The notes beneath the pieces are model-generated. The model had not been told where the DNA came from. It made no database searches and saw nothing but the letters and a program-made list of their open reading frames with translations. 64,000 nucleotides of DNA from Pseudomonadota bacterium (lineage in GTDB: Bacteria; Pseudomonadota; Alphaproteobacteria; Rhizobiales; Xanthobacteraceae): contig JAEYAU010000174.1 in assembly GCA_023404705.1 (NCBI GenBank), positions 15,636 through 79,635 of the forward strand, in the 5' to 3' direction. Below are positions 36,673-44,970 of this stretch, piece after piece (the first letter of the stretch is position 1; every line of letters starts with the position of its first letter). The position numbers and the translations under genes were made by a program.

Positions 36673-37668
36673 ATGAAGAAATCCGTCCTGATGGGGGCGC
36701 TCGCTTCCATCCTGGTGCTGTCTTTCGCTCCCGCCGGCGCGCAGCAGCAGAAGAAGACGCTGGCGATCGTCGTGAAGGGCTTGGACAATCCCTTCTTCGA
36801 GCAGATCAATCTCGGCTGCCAGAAATGGCAGAAGGAAAATCCGAACTCCGAATACACCTGCTACTACACCGGGCCGGCCTCCAGCGCCGATGAAGCCGGC
36901 GAAGTGCAGATCGTCGATGACCTCCTCACCCGCGGTGTCGCAGCGATCGCGATCTCGCCCTCGAATGCGCCCGCCATGGGCAACCTGGTGAAGCGCAAGA
37001 AGCCGACCATTCCGGTCATGAGCATCGACGCCGACTTCGTGTCCGCCGATCGCGGGCTACGGAAGACCTATCTCGGCACCGACAACTACCTGATGGGCGT
37101 CAAGATGGCCGAGCACCTGAAGCGGCTCAAACCATCCGGCGGGACCGTCTGCCTGCAGCTGGGGAATGTTGCCGCCGACAACATCAACGCGCGCGCGGCC
37201 GGATTCCGCGACACGATCGCGGGCAAGAAGGGCGCGGACCGCTTGAAGGCAACGAACGGCTGGACCGAGATCAGCGGCTGTCCGCTCTTCACCAACGACC
37301 AGGTGGATCTCGCCAATCAGCAGATGGCGGATACGTTCCTGGCAAATCCCAACCTCGATGCTTTCATCCTGGTGGGCGGCTGGGCTCAGTTCGCACCGCA
37401 GGCCTACGCCCAAGTGACCGACCAGGTCATGGACAAGCTGAAGAGCAAGAAGCTGGTCATCGTCGCGGGCGATACGCTGCCGCCGCAGATGGCGGCGCTC
37501 AAGGCCGGCCGCAGCCATGTTCAGGTCGGCCAGCGGCCCTTCGAGATGGGCTATCGCGCGCCTTCCGTCATGATCGACCTGATCGCCGGAAAGAAAGTGG
37601 AAGATCCGCTGTTCACCGGCCTCGACGAGTGCACGCCGGAGACCGTGGACAGCTGTCTGGCGAAGTAA
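36673..37668 (+). CDS. Sugar ABC transporter periplasmic binding protein, FrcB-like
   Basis: A 331-residue binding protein of the Peripla_BP_4 (RbsB-like) fold. Start ATG has GGGGAGGAG six bases upstream. The signal peptide MKKSVLMGALASILVLSFAP ends near AGAQ. Mature features include LAIVVKGLDNPFFEQINLGC, the hinge strand AAIAISPSNAPAMGNLV, and PVMSIDADFVSADRG. Four or more cysteines are unusual for the class. It is divergent from the permease and ATPase genes and followed by a ROK regulator and sugar-oxidising enzymes. The ligand is a monosaccharide, possibly fructose, ribose or galactose. Confidence 0.9.
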   Translation: MKKSVLMGALASILVLSFAPAGAQQQKKTLAIVVKGLDNPFFEQINLGCQKWQKENPNSEYTCYYTGPASSADEAGEVQIVDDLLTRGVAAIAISPSNAPAMGNLVKRKKPTIPVMSIDADFVSADRGLRKTYLGTDNYLMGVKMAEHLKRLKPSGGTVCLQLGNVAADNINARAAGFRDTIAGKKGADRLKATNGWTEISGCPLFTNDQVDLANQQMADTFLANPNLDAFILVGGWAQFAPQAYAQVTDQVMDKLKSKKLVIVAGDTLPPQMAALKAGRSHVQVGQRPFEMGYRAPSVMIDLIAGKKVEDPLFTGLDECTPETVDSCLAK

Positions 37669-37735
37669 ACCCTGAAGCGAGCCGTGAGGTCAGCGGACCC
37701 TCCCACCTCATCGGGGCGAAGCTGTCGTCGCCATA

Positions 37736-37768
37736 GCCGCCGCCGCGCCCTCCTTGGCGCGCGGCGGC
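37736..37768. promoter_or_regulatory. GC-rich hairpin after the sugar-binding protein gene
   Basis: GCCGCCGC and GCGCC pair with GGCGC and GCGGCGGC, 13 bp in all with one bulged C and a 6-base loop. It lies about 70 bases after the binding-protein stop and before the ROK gene. There is no T-tract; it may protect the 3' end of the upstream message or attenuate readthrough. Confidence 0.45.
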
Positions 37769-37811
37769 GGGCGTGATTGTGACAAATCCGAAGAGCAGGC
37801 ATGCGGATCCC

Positions 37812-39038
37812 ATGACATCAACCATCCCGCCGAGAGCAGCCGAACGGGACAGCAATCGGGCGCGCCTGCTCCGACAGCTTCGCCGTCACGGCTCGATGGC
37901 GCGGGTCGAGCTCGGACGGCGAATGGGCCTCAGCGCGGCTGCGGTGTCGACGATCACGTCCGATCTGATTGCGAGCGGCGTGTTCATCGAGGCTGCCGAC
38001 GAGCCTGCGGCCGAGAATGTCCGCGGGCGGCCGCCCGTGAATCTGCAGTTCAACCCGCACTATGCGCGCGTCGCTGCGGCGTCGCTGCGCATGGATGTCG
38101 TCGATGCGGTCGTCGCCGATTTCGCCGGGCGCATCCTGGTTCGGGAGCAATTTCCCTGCTCGACGCGCTCACTGACCGGAGACGCGGTCGTCGCGCAGTG
38201 CGCGACGGCGATCGAGACCGTTCTGTCCCGCGCGCCAGGCCCGTCGCCGAGCGCAATTGGGCTTGCGGTGCAAGGGATCGTCGATCCAACCGACGGGCGT
38301 CAGGTCTGGAGTCCGATCCTATCGATCCGCGACGCGGAATTCGTCTCGCCCCTGGCCGACCATTTCGGCGTTCCCATCGTGATGGAGAACGACGCCGCCG
38401 CCACGGCCTTGGCCGCCGCCCAGTGCACGCCCGAGCTGCGCCAAGGCCTCGTCGGCGTGCTGATGATCGGTCACGGCGTCGGCATGGGGCTGCTGATCGA
38501 TGGCGGGCCATTTCCGGGCCCGCGCGGTGCATCGTCGGAAATCGGTCACGTCCGCCGACAGCCGGCCGGCGCCCAGTGCCGTTGCGGGCAGCGCGGGTGC
38601 ATCGAGGCTTATCTGGCTGACTACGCCCTGTACCGCGACGCCCGCACCGTCGCGAATCTCTCGATGACCAGCCATCAGCAGCCCAGCGAGCAACAGATGA
38701 GCGAGCTGGTGAAGCGCGCCGAGGAAGGCGAGCCGCATGTCGTCAGCCTGTTCCGTGAGGCCGGGATCGCGCTTTCGGACGCGGTTCGCGTCCTCGCTTC
38801 CGTGCTCGGCCCCGATCGCATCGCCATCACGGGATCCGCCTTGCGCGGCCTTCATCTGATGCGGCCGACATTCGAGCAGGGCCTGCAGGAATCCCGCATT
38901 CCAACGCTGAAGCCGGAACAAGACATCGTCATCGTGCCGGGCGGGACCGAGCTCATTGTCGCCGGAATGGTCCATCTGGCGCTGGAGCAAGTCGACGCAT
39001 CGATCGGAGTCGAGACACCGGTGCAGGCGGCGTCTTGA
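37812..39038 (+). CDS. ROK-family transcriptional repressor
   Basis: About 408 residues from ATG in MTSTIPPRAAERD; a GTG-type start 13 codons upstream is possible. The N-terminal winged helix (RARLLRQLRRHGSMARVELG, MGLSAAAVSTITSDLIASG) marks a NagC/XylR-type repressor. The ROK sugar-kinase-like domain has AIGLAVQGIVDPTDG, MENDAAATALAAAQC, GVGMGLLIDGGPF, and the zinc site CRCGQRGCIEAY. It very probably represses the adjacent sugar importer and oxidising enzymes, responding to the sugar or its phosphate. Confidence 0.88.
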   Translation: MTSTIPPRAAERDSNRARLLRQLRRHGSMARVELGRRMGLSAAAVSTITSDLIASGVFIEAADEPAAENVRGRPPVNLQFNPHYARVAAASLRMDVVDAVVADFAGRILVREQFPCSTRSLTGDAVVAQCATAIETVLSRAPGPSPSAIGLAVQGIVDPTDGRQVWSPILSIRDAEFVSPLADHFGVPIVMENDAAATALAAAQCTPELRQGLVGVLMIGHGVGMGLLIDGGPFPGPRGASSEIGHVRRQPAGAQCRCGQRGCIEAYLADYALYRDARTVANLSMTSHQQPSEQQMSELVKRAEEGEPHVVSLFREAGIALSDAVRVLASVLGPDRIAITGSALRGLHLMRPTFEQGLQESRIPTLKPEQDIVIVPGGTELIVAGMVHLALEQVDASIGVETPVQAAS

Positions 39039-39101
39039 CCGCCCGCGCAAGCAAGTCGGCCGGCGCAAGAACAGTCGACGTGTACCGAAAGGGGAATTGC
39101 C

Positions 39102-39869
39102 GTGAATGACGCGATCGCGAGCTATCCGAGCCTGAAGGACCGCGTGGTCCTGGTGACGGGCGGCGGCTCGGGCATCGGCGAGGAGATCGTCCGCCAGTTC
39201 GCGCGCCAGGGATCACGGGTCGCCTTCCTCGACATCGACGTGACGGCGTCCGAGGCGCTGGCCGAGGCTCTCGCGGCCGAAGGTCGGAAGGCCGTCTTCC
39301 GCCGGTGCGACGTGACCGATATCGCGGCGCTCCGCACTGCCATCCGCGCGGTCCAGGACGAGCTCGGACCGATCACCATCCTGATCAACAACGCCGCGAA
39401 CGATCAACGACATCCCATGGAGGACGTGACGCCCGAATATTGGGACGAGCGCATGGCCGTGAATCTCAAGCACCAGTTCTTCGCCGCGCAGGCGGTTGCG
39501 CCCGGCATGGTGGCGGCCGGTGGTGGGGTGATCGTCAACCTGGGCTCGATCTCGTGGATGCTGGGCCAGGGCGGAATGCCGGCCTATACGACAGCGAAGG
39601 CGGCCGTGATGGGCCTGACGCGCTCGCTCGCGACGGATCTCGGCCCGAAGAACATTCGCGTCGTCTGCGTCGTTCCGGGCTGGATCATGACGCAACGCCA
39701 GATCGACAACTGGCTCACGCCGGAAGCCGAGGCCGAGCTGATGAAAGGTCAGTGCCTGAAGCGAAAGCTTCTTCCGCTGGACATCGCCCGGCCCGTGCTT
39801 TTCTTCGCCTCGGACGAGGCCGGAGGGTGCACCGCGCAGTCCTATATCGTCGATGGCGGATGGCTCTGA
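39102..39869 (+). CDS. SDR-family sugar dehydrogenase
   Basis: A 255-residue classical SDR starting at GTG. Cofactor motif LVTGGGSGIGEEIVRQFARQ is at about 17-36, the acidic NAD-selecting position in AFLDIDVT, NNAAND, catalytic Ser in VNLGSISWM, and YTTAKAAVMG (Tyr and Lys). The C-terminus has DEAGGCTAQSYIVDGGWL. The sequence style and neighbours (mutarotase, SMP-30 lactonase, sugar importer) suggest an aldose 1-dehydrogenase such as galactose, arabinose, xylose or fucose dehydrogenase making the lactone. It follows the ROK gene by 63 bases. Confidence 0.87.
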   Translation: MNDAIASYPSLKDRVVLVTGGGSGIGEEIVRQFARQGSRVAFLDIDVTASEALAEALAAEGRKAVFRRCDVTDIAALRTAIRAVQDELGPITILINNAANDQRHPMEDVTPEYWDERMAVNLKHQFFAAQAVAPGMVAAGGGVIVNLGSISWMLGQGGMPAYTTAKAAVMGLTRSLATDLGPKNIRVVCVVPGWIMTQRQIDNWLTPEAEAELMKGQCLKRKLLPLDIARPVLFFASDEAGGCTAQSYIVDGGWL

Positions 39870-39924
39870 GATGCTGCAGCCGATCGCGTCCGGCATGCCG
39901 CAGTCGGCTGGAGCGACGTAAGCC

Positions 39925-40875
39925 GTGAGCGTCCGCGTCCTGCCTTTCGGCCAATCCGCGCGCCTTTTCGAGCTCGAAGCGGGTGGCATTCGCGCAGCCG
40001 TGACCGATTTCGGGGCCGCCTTGGTCGCGCTGCACCACCCGGACGGCACGAATGTCGTTCTCGGCTTCAACGACGTGACGGGCTATAAGGCGGACAGCGA
40101 GTTCGTCGGGGTCATCGTCGGACGCTACGCAAACCGGATCGCCGGCGGCCGCTTCTCCCTTGATGGCGAGACCTGGACCTTGCCTTGCAATGACGGGCCG
40201 AACCATCTGCATGGCGGGCCGGACGGATTTGGCCGCCGCATCTGGACGGCCGAGATCGATGCGCAGCGCACGGCGGTTCGCTTCTCGATCACGAGCCCGC
40301 ATCTCGACCAGGGCTACCCGGGAAGGCTCGTCGCGACGGCCGAGTATCGGATCGAGGACAGCCGGTTGATGCTAACGCTGTCCGCGGCGGCCGATCGCCC
40401 GACCATCGTGAATCTCGCGCCGCATGCCTACTTCAACCTCGCGGGGGCGGGTGATATCCGGGATCACCGCCTGCGCCTCAACGCCTCCCACTACACGCCG
40501 GTCGATGACATGCTGGTCCCGACAGGGCGCGTCGCCTCGGTAGCTGGCAGTCCTTTCGACTTCCGTGTGCCGCGTCCGTTTCCGCCCGACATCGACATGA
40601 ACCTTGCGGTCGACGGCGATCCGGGAGAGTTGCGCGAAGTCGCAACAGTCACTCACATCCATTCGCAGCGCCGGCTGGTCGTCCGGGCCACTATGCCCGG
40701 CGTGCAGATCTACGGCGGCAAGTACCTGGCGAAAGGAAAGCGCTTCCCGGCGCATGGCGGCTTCTGCATCGAGCCCCAATATTTCCCCGACGCACCGAAC
40801 CACGCGGGATTCGCGGTGCCGCGGATCGACGAGGCCGAGGCGTATCGCGAGATGGTCGAGTACACGCTGGCCTGA
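39925..40875 (+). CDS. Aldose 1-epimerase (galactose mutarotase)
   Basis: A 316-residue beta-sandwich enzyme interconverting sugar anomers, supplying the beta-anomer to the dehydrogenase. It starts at GTG. Family residues are GRYANRIAGGRF, NHLHGGPDGFG (substrate His), NLAPHAYFNLAGAG (catalytic His), and FCIEPQYFPDAPNH (catalytic Glu). It lies 55 bases after the SDR and meets the lactonase gene tail to tail with only 4 bases between. Confidence 0.92.
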   Translation: MSVRVLPFGQSARLFELEAGGIRAAVTDFGAALVALHHPDGTNVVLGFNDVTGYKADSEFVGVIVGRYANRIAGGRFSLDGETWTLPCNDGPNHLHGGPDGFGRRIWTAEIDAQRTAVRFSITSPHLDQGYPGRLVATAEYRIEDSRLMLTLSAAADRPTIVNLAPHAYFNLAGAGDIRDHRLRLNASHYTPVDDMLVPTGRVASVAGSPFDFRVPRPFPPDIDMNLAVDGDPGELREVATVTHIHSQRRLVVRATMPGVQIYGGKYLAKGKRFPAHGGFCIEPQYFPDAPNHAGFAVPRIDEAEAYREMVEYTLA

Positions 40876-40879
40876 CGCG

Positions 40880-41797
40880 CTATCCGCCGAAGGCGTGGAC
40901 CGGATGGCCGACGATGTCGGTTTCAACCGCGAGCAGGCCGCCGGCCAGCGGCTGAGCACGCAAGTCCTGCTCGCTCAAGTTCTGCGTGGCCGACGTGACG
41001 AACAAGGTCCTCATGTCGGGGCCGCCGAACGCCGGCATGGTCGGCTGCGAGACGGGCAGCGTGACCTCACGCGCGACACTGCCGTCAGGCAGGATCCGCA
41101 GCAGCTTCGCGCCGCCGTATATGGCGGGCCAGTAGCCGCCCTCTCTATCCATCGCGGCACCGTCGACGCCGCCGGTGGTTGCGACATCGAACCGGAAGAA
41201 CGGTGTCTCGGCGCCACGTTCGCCACGTGCTGGATCGAATGGATAGCGCCAGACGACATTCGCGAGAGTGTCGGTGTGAAACATCGTCGCGTCGTCAGGA
41301 CTCCAGGCGAGGCCGTTCGGGATTGCGAGTGCGCTGGCCATCTTCGTCACGGTCAGGTCGGGATCGATCCGGTAGAAGTTGCCCGTCGGCTGGCTCTCGT
41401 CGATGAGATTCATCGTCCCGATCCAAAGGCGTCCCGCCGCGTCGCATTTGCCGTCATTGGCCCGGTTCTCCGGCAGATCGTGTTCGAGCCGGACGAGGAG
41501 ATCGAGAGCGCCGGAGCCGGAATCGCAACCGTAAAGGCCATCCTCCAGGACGATCACCAAGCCGCCTTTCTTCCGAAGCGCAATCATGCCCGGACGGCTG
41601 GGGAGGTTGATGGATCTCGTCGTGCGAGCGTCGGGTGCCGTCCGGTGCAGCTTCCGTCCGTGGATGTCGATCCAGTAGACGACACCCTCGGCCGGCGACC
41701 AGACGGGACATTCGCCGAGTTCCGCCCGTATGTCGGTGACGCACCTGATCATTGGCGACGGGGCTGCTCCTGACGAGTCAATGCGCTGGGAATTCAT
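40880..41797 (-). CDS. SMP-30/gluconolactonase-type sugar lactonase
   Basis: A six-bladed beta-propeller metal-dependent lactonase of about 305 residues. ATG at 41797 was chosen over a TTG ten codons upstream. Metal-site residues are LGECPVWSPAEG (Glu), the Asn in RANDGKCDAAGRLWIGTM, IPNGLAWSPDD (Asn) and the acidic position in GGVDGAAMDREGGYW. It would hydrolyse the aldonolactone made by the SDR, giving the aldonic acid. It is on the opposite strand to the SDR and mutarotase, and shares a short divergent space with the L,D-transpeptidase. The dehydratase for the next step is not in the window. Confidence 0.9.
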   Translation of the reverse strand: MNSQRIDSSGAAPSPMIRCVTDIRAELGECPVWSPAEGVVYWIDIHGRKLHRTAPDARTTRSINLPSRPGMIALRKKGGLVIVLEDGLYGCDSGSGALDLLVRLEHDLPENRANDGKCDAAGRLWIGTMNLIDESQPTGNFYRIDPDLTVTKMASALAIPNGLAWSPDDATMFHTDTLANVVWRYPFDPARGERGAETPFFRFDVATTGGVDGAAMDREGGYWPAIYGGAKLLRILPDGSVAREVTLPVSQPTMPAFGGPDMRTLFVTSATQNLSEQDLRAQPLAGGLLAVETDIVGHPVHAFGG

Positions 41798-41930
41798 GGT
41801 CACACTCTGGCCGACACGTTGACCCAATCATTTGAGCATGCTTGCAAATCCAGGCCCGATGTCCAGACTACCGGTTCGCGACTCCACCGCCGGCCATGAT
41901 TGCGGCGGTTCCATCAGCCCGGAGGCCACA

Positions 41931-43478
41931 TTGAATCGGCGAGAACTTGCAGTGCGGCGGGAGCCGCCCGTTAGGGTCGTGCTGGCGGTGATGGCCGCGC
42001 TGACCCCGCTGACCGCGGATGCCGCGCCGCAAAAGCCGCGCCGGGCTCAGATTGCCGAGGCGACGGCGCCGCGCCAGGCCGGGGAGCCGATCATGGCGAT
42101 CGTGTCGATCAAAAGCCAGCAGATCACGCTCTACGATGCAGATGGCTGGATCCTGCGCGCGCCCGTCTCGACCGGCGTCAGCGAACGCGAGACACCAGCC
42201 GGCGTCTTCGCGGTTGTCGAGAAGAAGAAAGACCACCGCTCGAACATGTATGACGACGCCCATATGCCGCATATGCAACGCATCACCTGGAACGGCATCG
42301 CGTTGCACGGCGGACCGTTGCCCGGCTATGCGGCGTCACATGGCTGCGTGCGGCTTCCCTTTGGCTTTGCCGAGAGGCTGTTCGACAAGACGCGGCTCGG
42401 CATGCGGGTGATCATCGCTCCGAACGATGCGGCCCCGGTCGAGTTTTCCCACCCGGCCCTGCTGGTGCCGAAAGCCGATGCCCTGGCGGCGGCTCCGACA
42501 CGTGCGGAACCGCTCGCGCGCGAGGCTGCCGACGCCGCGAGGGCCGCCGAAGATGCGAAGCGCGCCGCCGCCGCTGCGGCACGCGAGACCAAGACGCTCA
42601 CGGCATCGTTGCGCAAGCTCGAACTGGCGAAGAACCGTGCCAACGCGCAGCTCACGTCTGCCGACAAGGCGCTCGCGGCAGCAAAGACCGACCAGGCCAG
42701 GGCGCGCGCCGAGGATCTGAGGCAGAAGGCCGCGGTCAAGGCCGCGGAAGCGGTGAGCCAGTTCGACGCAGCCAGTGCCGACGCGAAGGCGAAGCTCGCG
42801 GCCGCAGCGGGCGCGCAGGACGCCGTCAAAGCCGCCGAAGCCAGAAAAGCCGAGACAGCCAAGGCTGCAAACGAGGCACAGCTCGCGCTCGCGCCGGTCT
42901 CGATCTATATCAGCCGCGCGACGCAAAAGCTTTATGTGCGGCGCGCCACGGGCAAGCCTGTGGCGGACGGCGGCGAAAGGTTCGATGCGACCATCGAAGC
43001 CGCAATCAAGATCCGCAATCCCGAGAAACGGATCGGCACGCATGTGTTCACGGCGGTGGCGCGCAGCGAATCGGGTCTGCGCTGGACCGCAGTGACGATC
43101 GACGAAGGGGACGACGCCAAGAGCGCGCTCGACCGCATCACGATCCCGCAGGATGTCCTCGAGCGCATCGCGCCGACCGCGTTGCCGCGATCCTCGATCA
43201 TCATCTCGGATGAGCCGCTGAGCGAAGAGACCAACTATCGCACCGAGTTCGTCGCCGTGCTGAGCAACCATCCCCAGGGCGGCTTCATCACGCGCGAGCG
43301 CTCGAACGACATCATCGCGGCAGACGACGGATTCTGGCGCGATCGGGATCCCTATTACCGGGATCGGGGTCGGCAGGGCAGCCCGTGGGGCGGTAGCTCT
43401 TATGGCAGCCCGTATGGTGGCAGCCCGTATGGGCGTAGCCCTTACGGCGGTGCGGCGCCGCCGTTCTGGCGCTGGTAG
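41931..43478 (+). CDS. L,D-transpeptidase (YkuD) with coiled coil and Gly-Ser-Pro-Tyr tail
   Basis: An exported cell-wall cross-linking enzyme that forms 3-3 peptide bridges in peptidoglycan, or anchors proteins. About 515 residues from a TTG at 41931 with GGAGG five bases upstream; the frame is open 33 codons further left. Signal peptide: RVVLAVMAALTPLTADAA. The YkuD domain spans about 50-170 with HGGPLPGYAASHGCVRLP, which contains the catalytic Cys and His. Then follow an Ala/Lys/Glu-rich coiled coil (about 195-320), a second domain starting PVSIYISRATQKLYVRRATG, and a C-terminal repeat of SPYGG units ending PPFWRW. Confidence 0.87.
   Translation: MNRRELAVRREPPVRVVLAVMAALTPLTADAAPQKPRRAQIAEATAPRQAGEPIMAIVSIKSQQITLYDADGWILRAPVSTGVSERETPAGVFAVVEKKKDHRSNMYDDAHMPHMQRITWNGIALHGGPLPGYAASHGCVRLPFGFAERLFDKTRLGMRVIIAPNDAAPVEFSHPALLVPKADALAAAPTRAEPLAREAADAARAAEDAKRAAAAAARETKTLTASLRKLELAKNRANAQLTSADKALAAAKTDQARARAEDLRQKAAVKAAEAVSQFDAASADAKAKLAAAAGAQDAVKAAEARKAETAKAANEAQLALAPVSIYISRATQKLYVRRATGKPVADGGERFDATIEAAIKIRNPEKRIGTHVFTAVARSESGLRWTAVTIDEGDDAKSALDRITIPQDVLERIAPTALPRSSIIISDEPLSEETNYRTEFVAVLSNHPQGGFITRERSNDIIAADDGFWRDRDPYYRDRGRQGSPWGGSSYGSPYGGSPYGRSPYGGAAPPFWRW
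43380..43451 (+). repeat. Short tandem repeat encoding SPYGG-type units
   Basis: Four to five imperfect 15-18-base units (AGCCCGTATGGTGGC-like) at the 3' end of the L,D-transpeptidase gene encode (S)SPYGG(S/R). Repeat number may vary between strains. Confidence 0.7.
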
Positions 43479-43530
43479 GATTGGGAAGGCTGACAAGGCG
43501 CGGTCCTGCAGCGCGATCGTCAGATCGTCC

Positions 43531-44340
43531 TCACTGGCTGGCCGTAATGCCTCCGTCGACGTAGAGGATCTGCCCGGTCACGAATGCCGCCGCGGGCGCC
43601 GCGAAGAACAGGACAGGGCCGACCACATCCTTCGGGTCCGCGATGCGGCCCAATGGTATCCGCGCCAGGATCTCGCGGCGGAACTCGGGGCGTTCGTATA
43701 CGTGCCGGATCATCTCCGTGTTGACGAAGGTCGGCGCCACGCCGTTCACCGTGATGTTGTGCGGCGCGAGCTCCATGGCGTGCTGCTTCACCAGCATGGC
43801 GAGTCCGCCCTTGGTCGCCGTGTAGGCCGAATAGCCCTTGCCGCGGATCGCCAGCTGCGCGCGCACCGAGAGCAAGTGGATCTGCCGGCCGCCGCGGCCG
43901 CCCGCGATCTGTGCGCGCGCCGCCGCCTGGGCCAGGAACATCGCGGATTTCAGGTTGGTCTCGTAGACCGTGTCGAATGCCCCCTCGGTGACATCGAGCA
44001 GCGGCTGCTCGATCTGCATGCCGACGCAGTTCGCCAGGATGTCGAGGCGGCCGAAGCGGGTCACCACGGTCTCGATGGCCGGCGCAATGGTGGCGACATC
44101 GCGAGCATCGAGTGGAACCGCGATCGTCTCACGCTTCGCAGTCTCGGCAACACGCGTGGCGAGCGCCTCGGCCTTGGCGAGATCGCGTCCCGCAATCGCG
44201 ACACGCGCGCCCGCGAGTGCCACGCCATATGCAATGGCCTCGCCGAGGCCGCCATAACCGCCTGGCACGAACGCGACCTGGCCCGCAAGATCCATCATCC
44301 CGCGCAGGGCACTCGCATCGAACTCGGGCGTGATCGTCAT
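43531..44340 (-). CDS. SDR-family oxidoreductase
   Basis: A 269-residue SDR. The cofactor loop reads VAFVPGGYGGLGEAIAYGVA, a slightly altered TGxxxGxG in which the first Thr is Pro. The acidic or basic selector region is VAIAGRDLAKAEAL, where the Arg suggests NADP. Other marks are LANCVGMQ, LLSVRAQLAIRGKGYSAYTA (Ser, Tyr), TKGG (Lys), and LYVDGGITASQ. It is the last gene of the second liv operon and overlaps the atypical ATPase gene by ATGA. It may act on the compound imported by that operon. Confidence 0.85.
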   Translation of the reverse strand: MTITPEFDASALRGMMDLAGQVAFVPGGYGGLGEAIAYGVALAGARVAIAGRDLAKAEALATRVAETAKRETIAVPLDARDVATIAPAIETVVTRFGRLDILANCVGMQIEQPLLDVTEGAFDTVYETNLKSAMFLAQAAARAQIAGGRGGRQIHLLSVRAQLAIRGKGYSAYTATKGGLAMLVKQHAMELAPHNITVNGVAPTFVNTEMIRHVYERPEFRREILARIPLGRIADPKDVVGPVLFFAAPAAAFVTGQILYVDGGITASQ

Positions 44341-44969
44341 GTCAGCGCTTCCGCGGCGCGCGTCATCTCGGGTCCGAGGTAGCTCCGCATGCGCGGATCG
44401 TCCATCAGCGCGGCAAAGTCCGCCTTCGGCGTCACGCTGCCGCCGGTCACCAGCCAGAACCTCTCGGCGATCTCCGACAGGATCTCCAGGTGATAGGTCG
44501 CGGTCGGATGCAGACAGACGAACACCAGCCGCTTCTCGCGCCGCAGCTTGCGAAAGAAGTCCAGCATGAAGCCGATATATCCGTCCTGGGGATTGAACTG
44601 CGGCTCATCGAACAGGTGAACCATGGGCTTCGGCGTCGGCGACGATTCCAGCAGGAACGACGGGACGAGCTTGCGGAACCGGCGCACTTGATAGGACTGA
44701 TGATAATGGATCGCGAGCCGGTCACGCTCGCGATATTTCACGCGATGGATGTCGGTGCCGGCCACCAGCACGCGGCCGCTGCTCGGCGCGTTCGAGCCCG
44801 TCATCATCTCGAACAGGGTGGTCTTGCCGGCGCCGTTTGGCCCGACCACGCCGATGATGCCCGGCTCTCCGACCGTGAGATCGGCTTCCAGCCGAAATGT
44901 CGGCGTGCGCGACAGGCGTCCGCGCGTATAGACCTTGCAGACCCGATCGAGAGTGATCAGCGGCGTCAT
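44337..44969 (-). CDS. Atypical ABC ATPase lacking the signature motif
   Basis: A 210-residue ATPase. The start MTPLITLDRVCKVYTRGRLS has an A-loop-like aromatic (Tyr), then Walker A GVVGPNGAGKTTLF near residue 40 and Walker B MVHLFDEPQFNPQDG, with an H-loop-like His in FVCLHPTATYH. Between the Q-loop region (AIHYHQSYQVRRFRK) and Walker B only about 25 residues remain, so the helical subdomain with LSGGQ is missing. Such a protein could not form both sites of an ATP sandwich alone. It is encoded after livF with one base between, as a third ATPase in a liv operon. It may pair with LivG or LivF, regulate them, or be degenerate. Confidence 0.75.
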   Translation of the reverse strand: MTPLITLDRVCKVYTRGRLSRTPTFRLEADLTVGEPGIIGVVGPNGAGKTTLFEMMTGSNAPSSGRVLVAGTDIHRVKYRERDRLAIHYHQSYQVRRFRKLVPSFLLESSPTPKPMVHLFDEPQFNPQDGYIGFMLDFFRKLRREKRLVFVCLHPTATYHLEILSEIAERFWLVTGGSVTPKADFAALMDDPRMRSYLGPEMTRAAEALT

Positions 44970-44970
44970 G

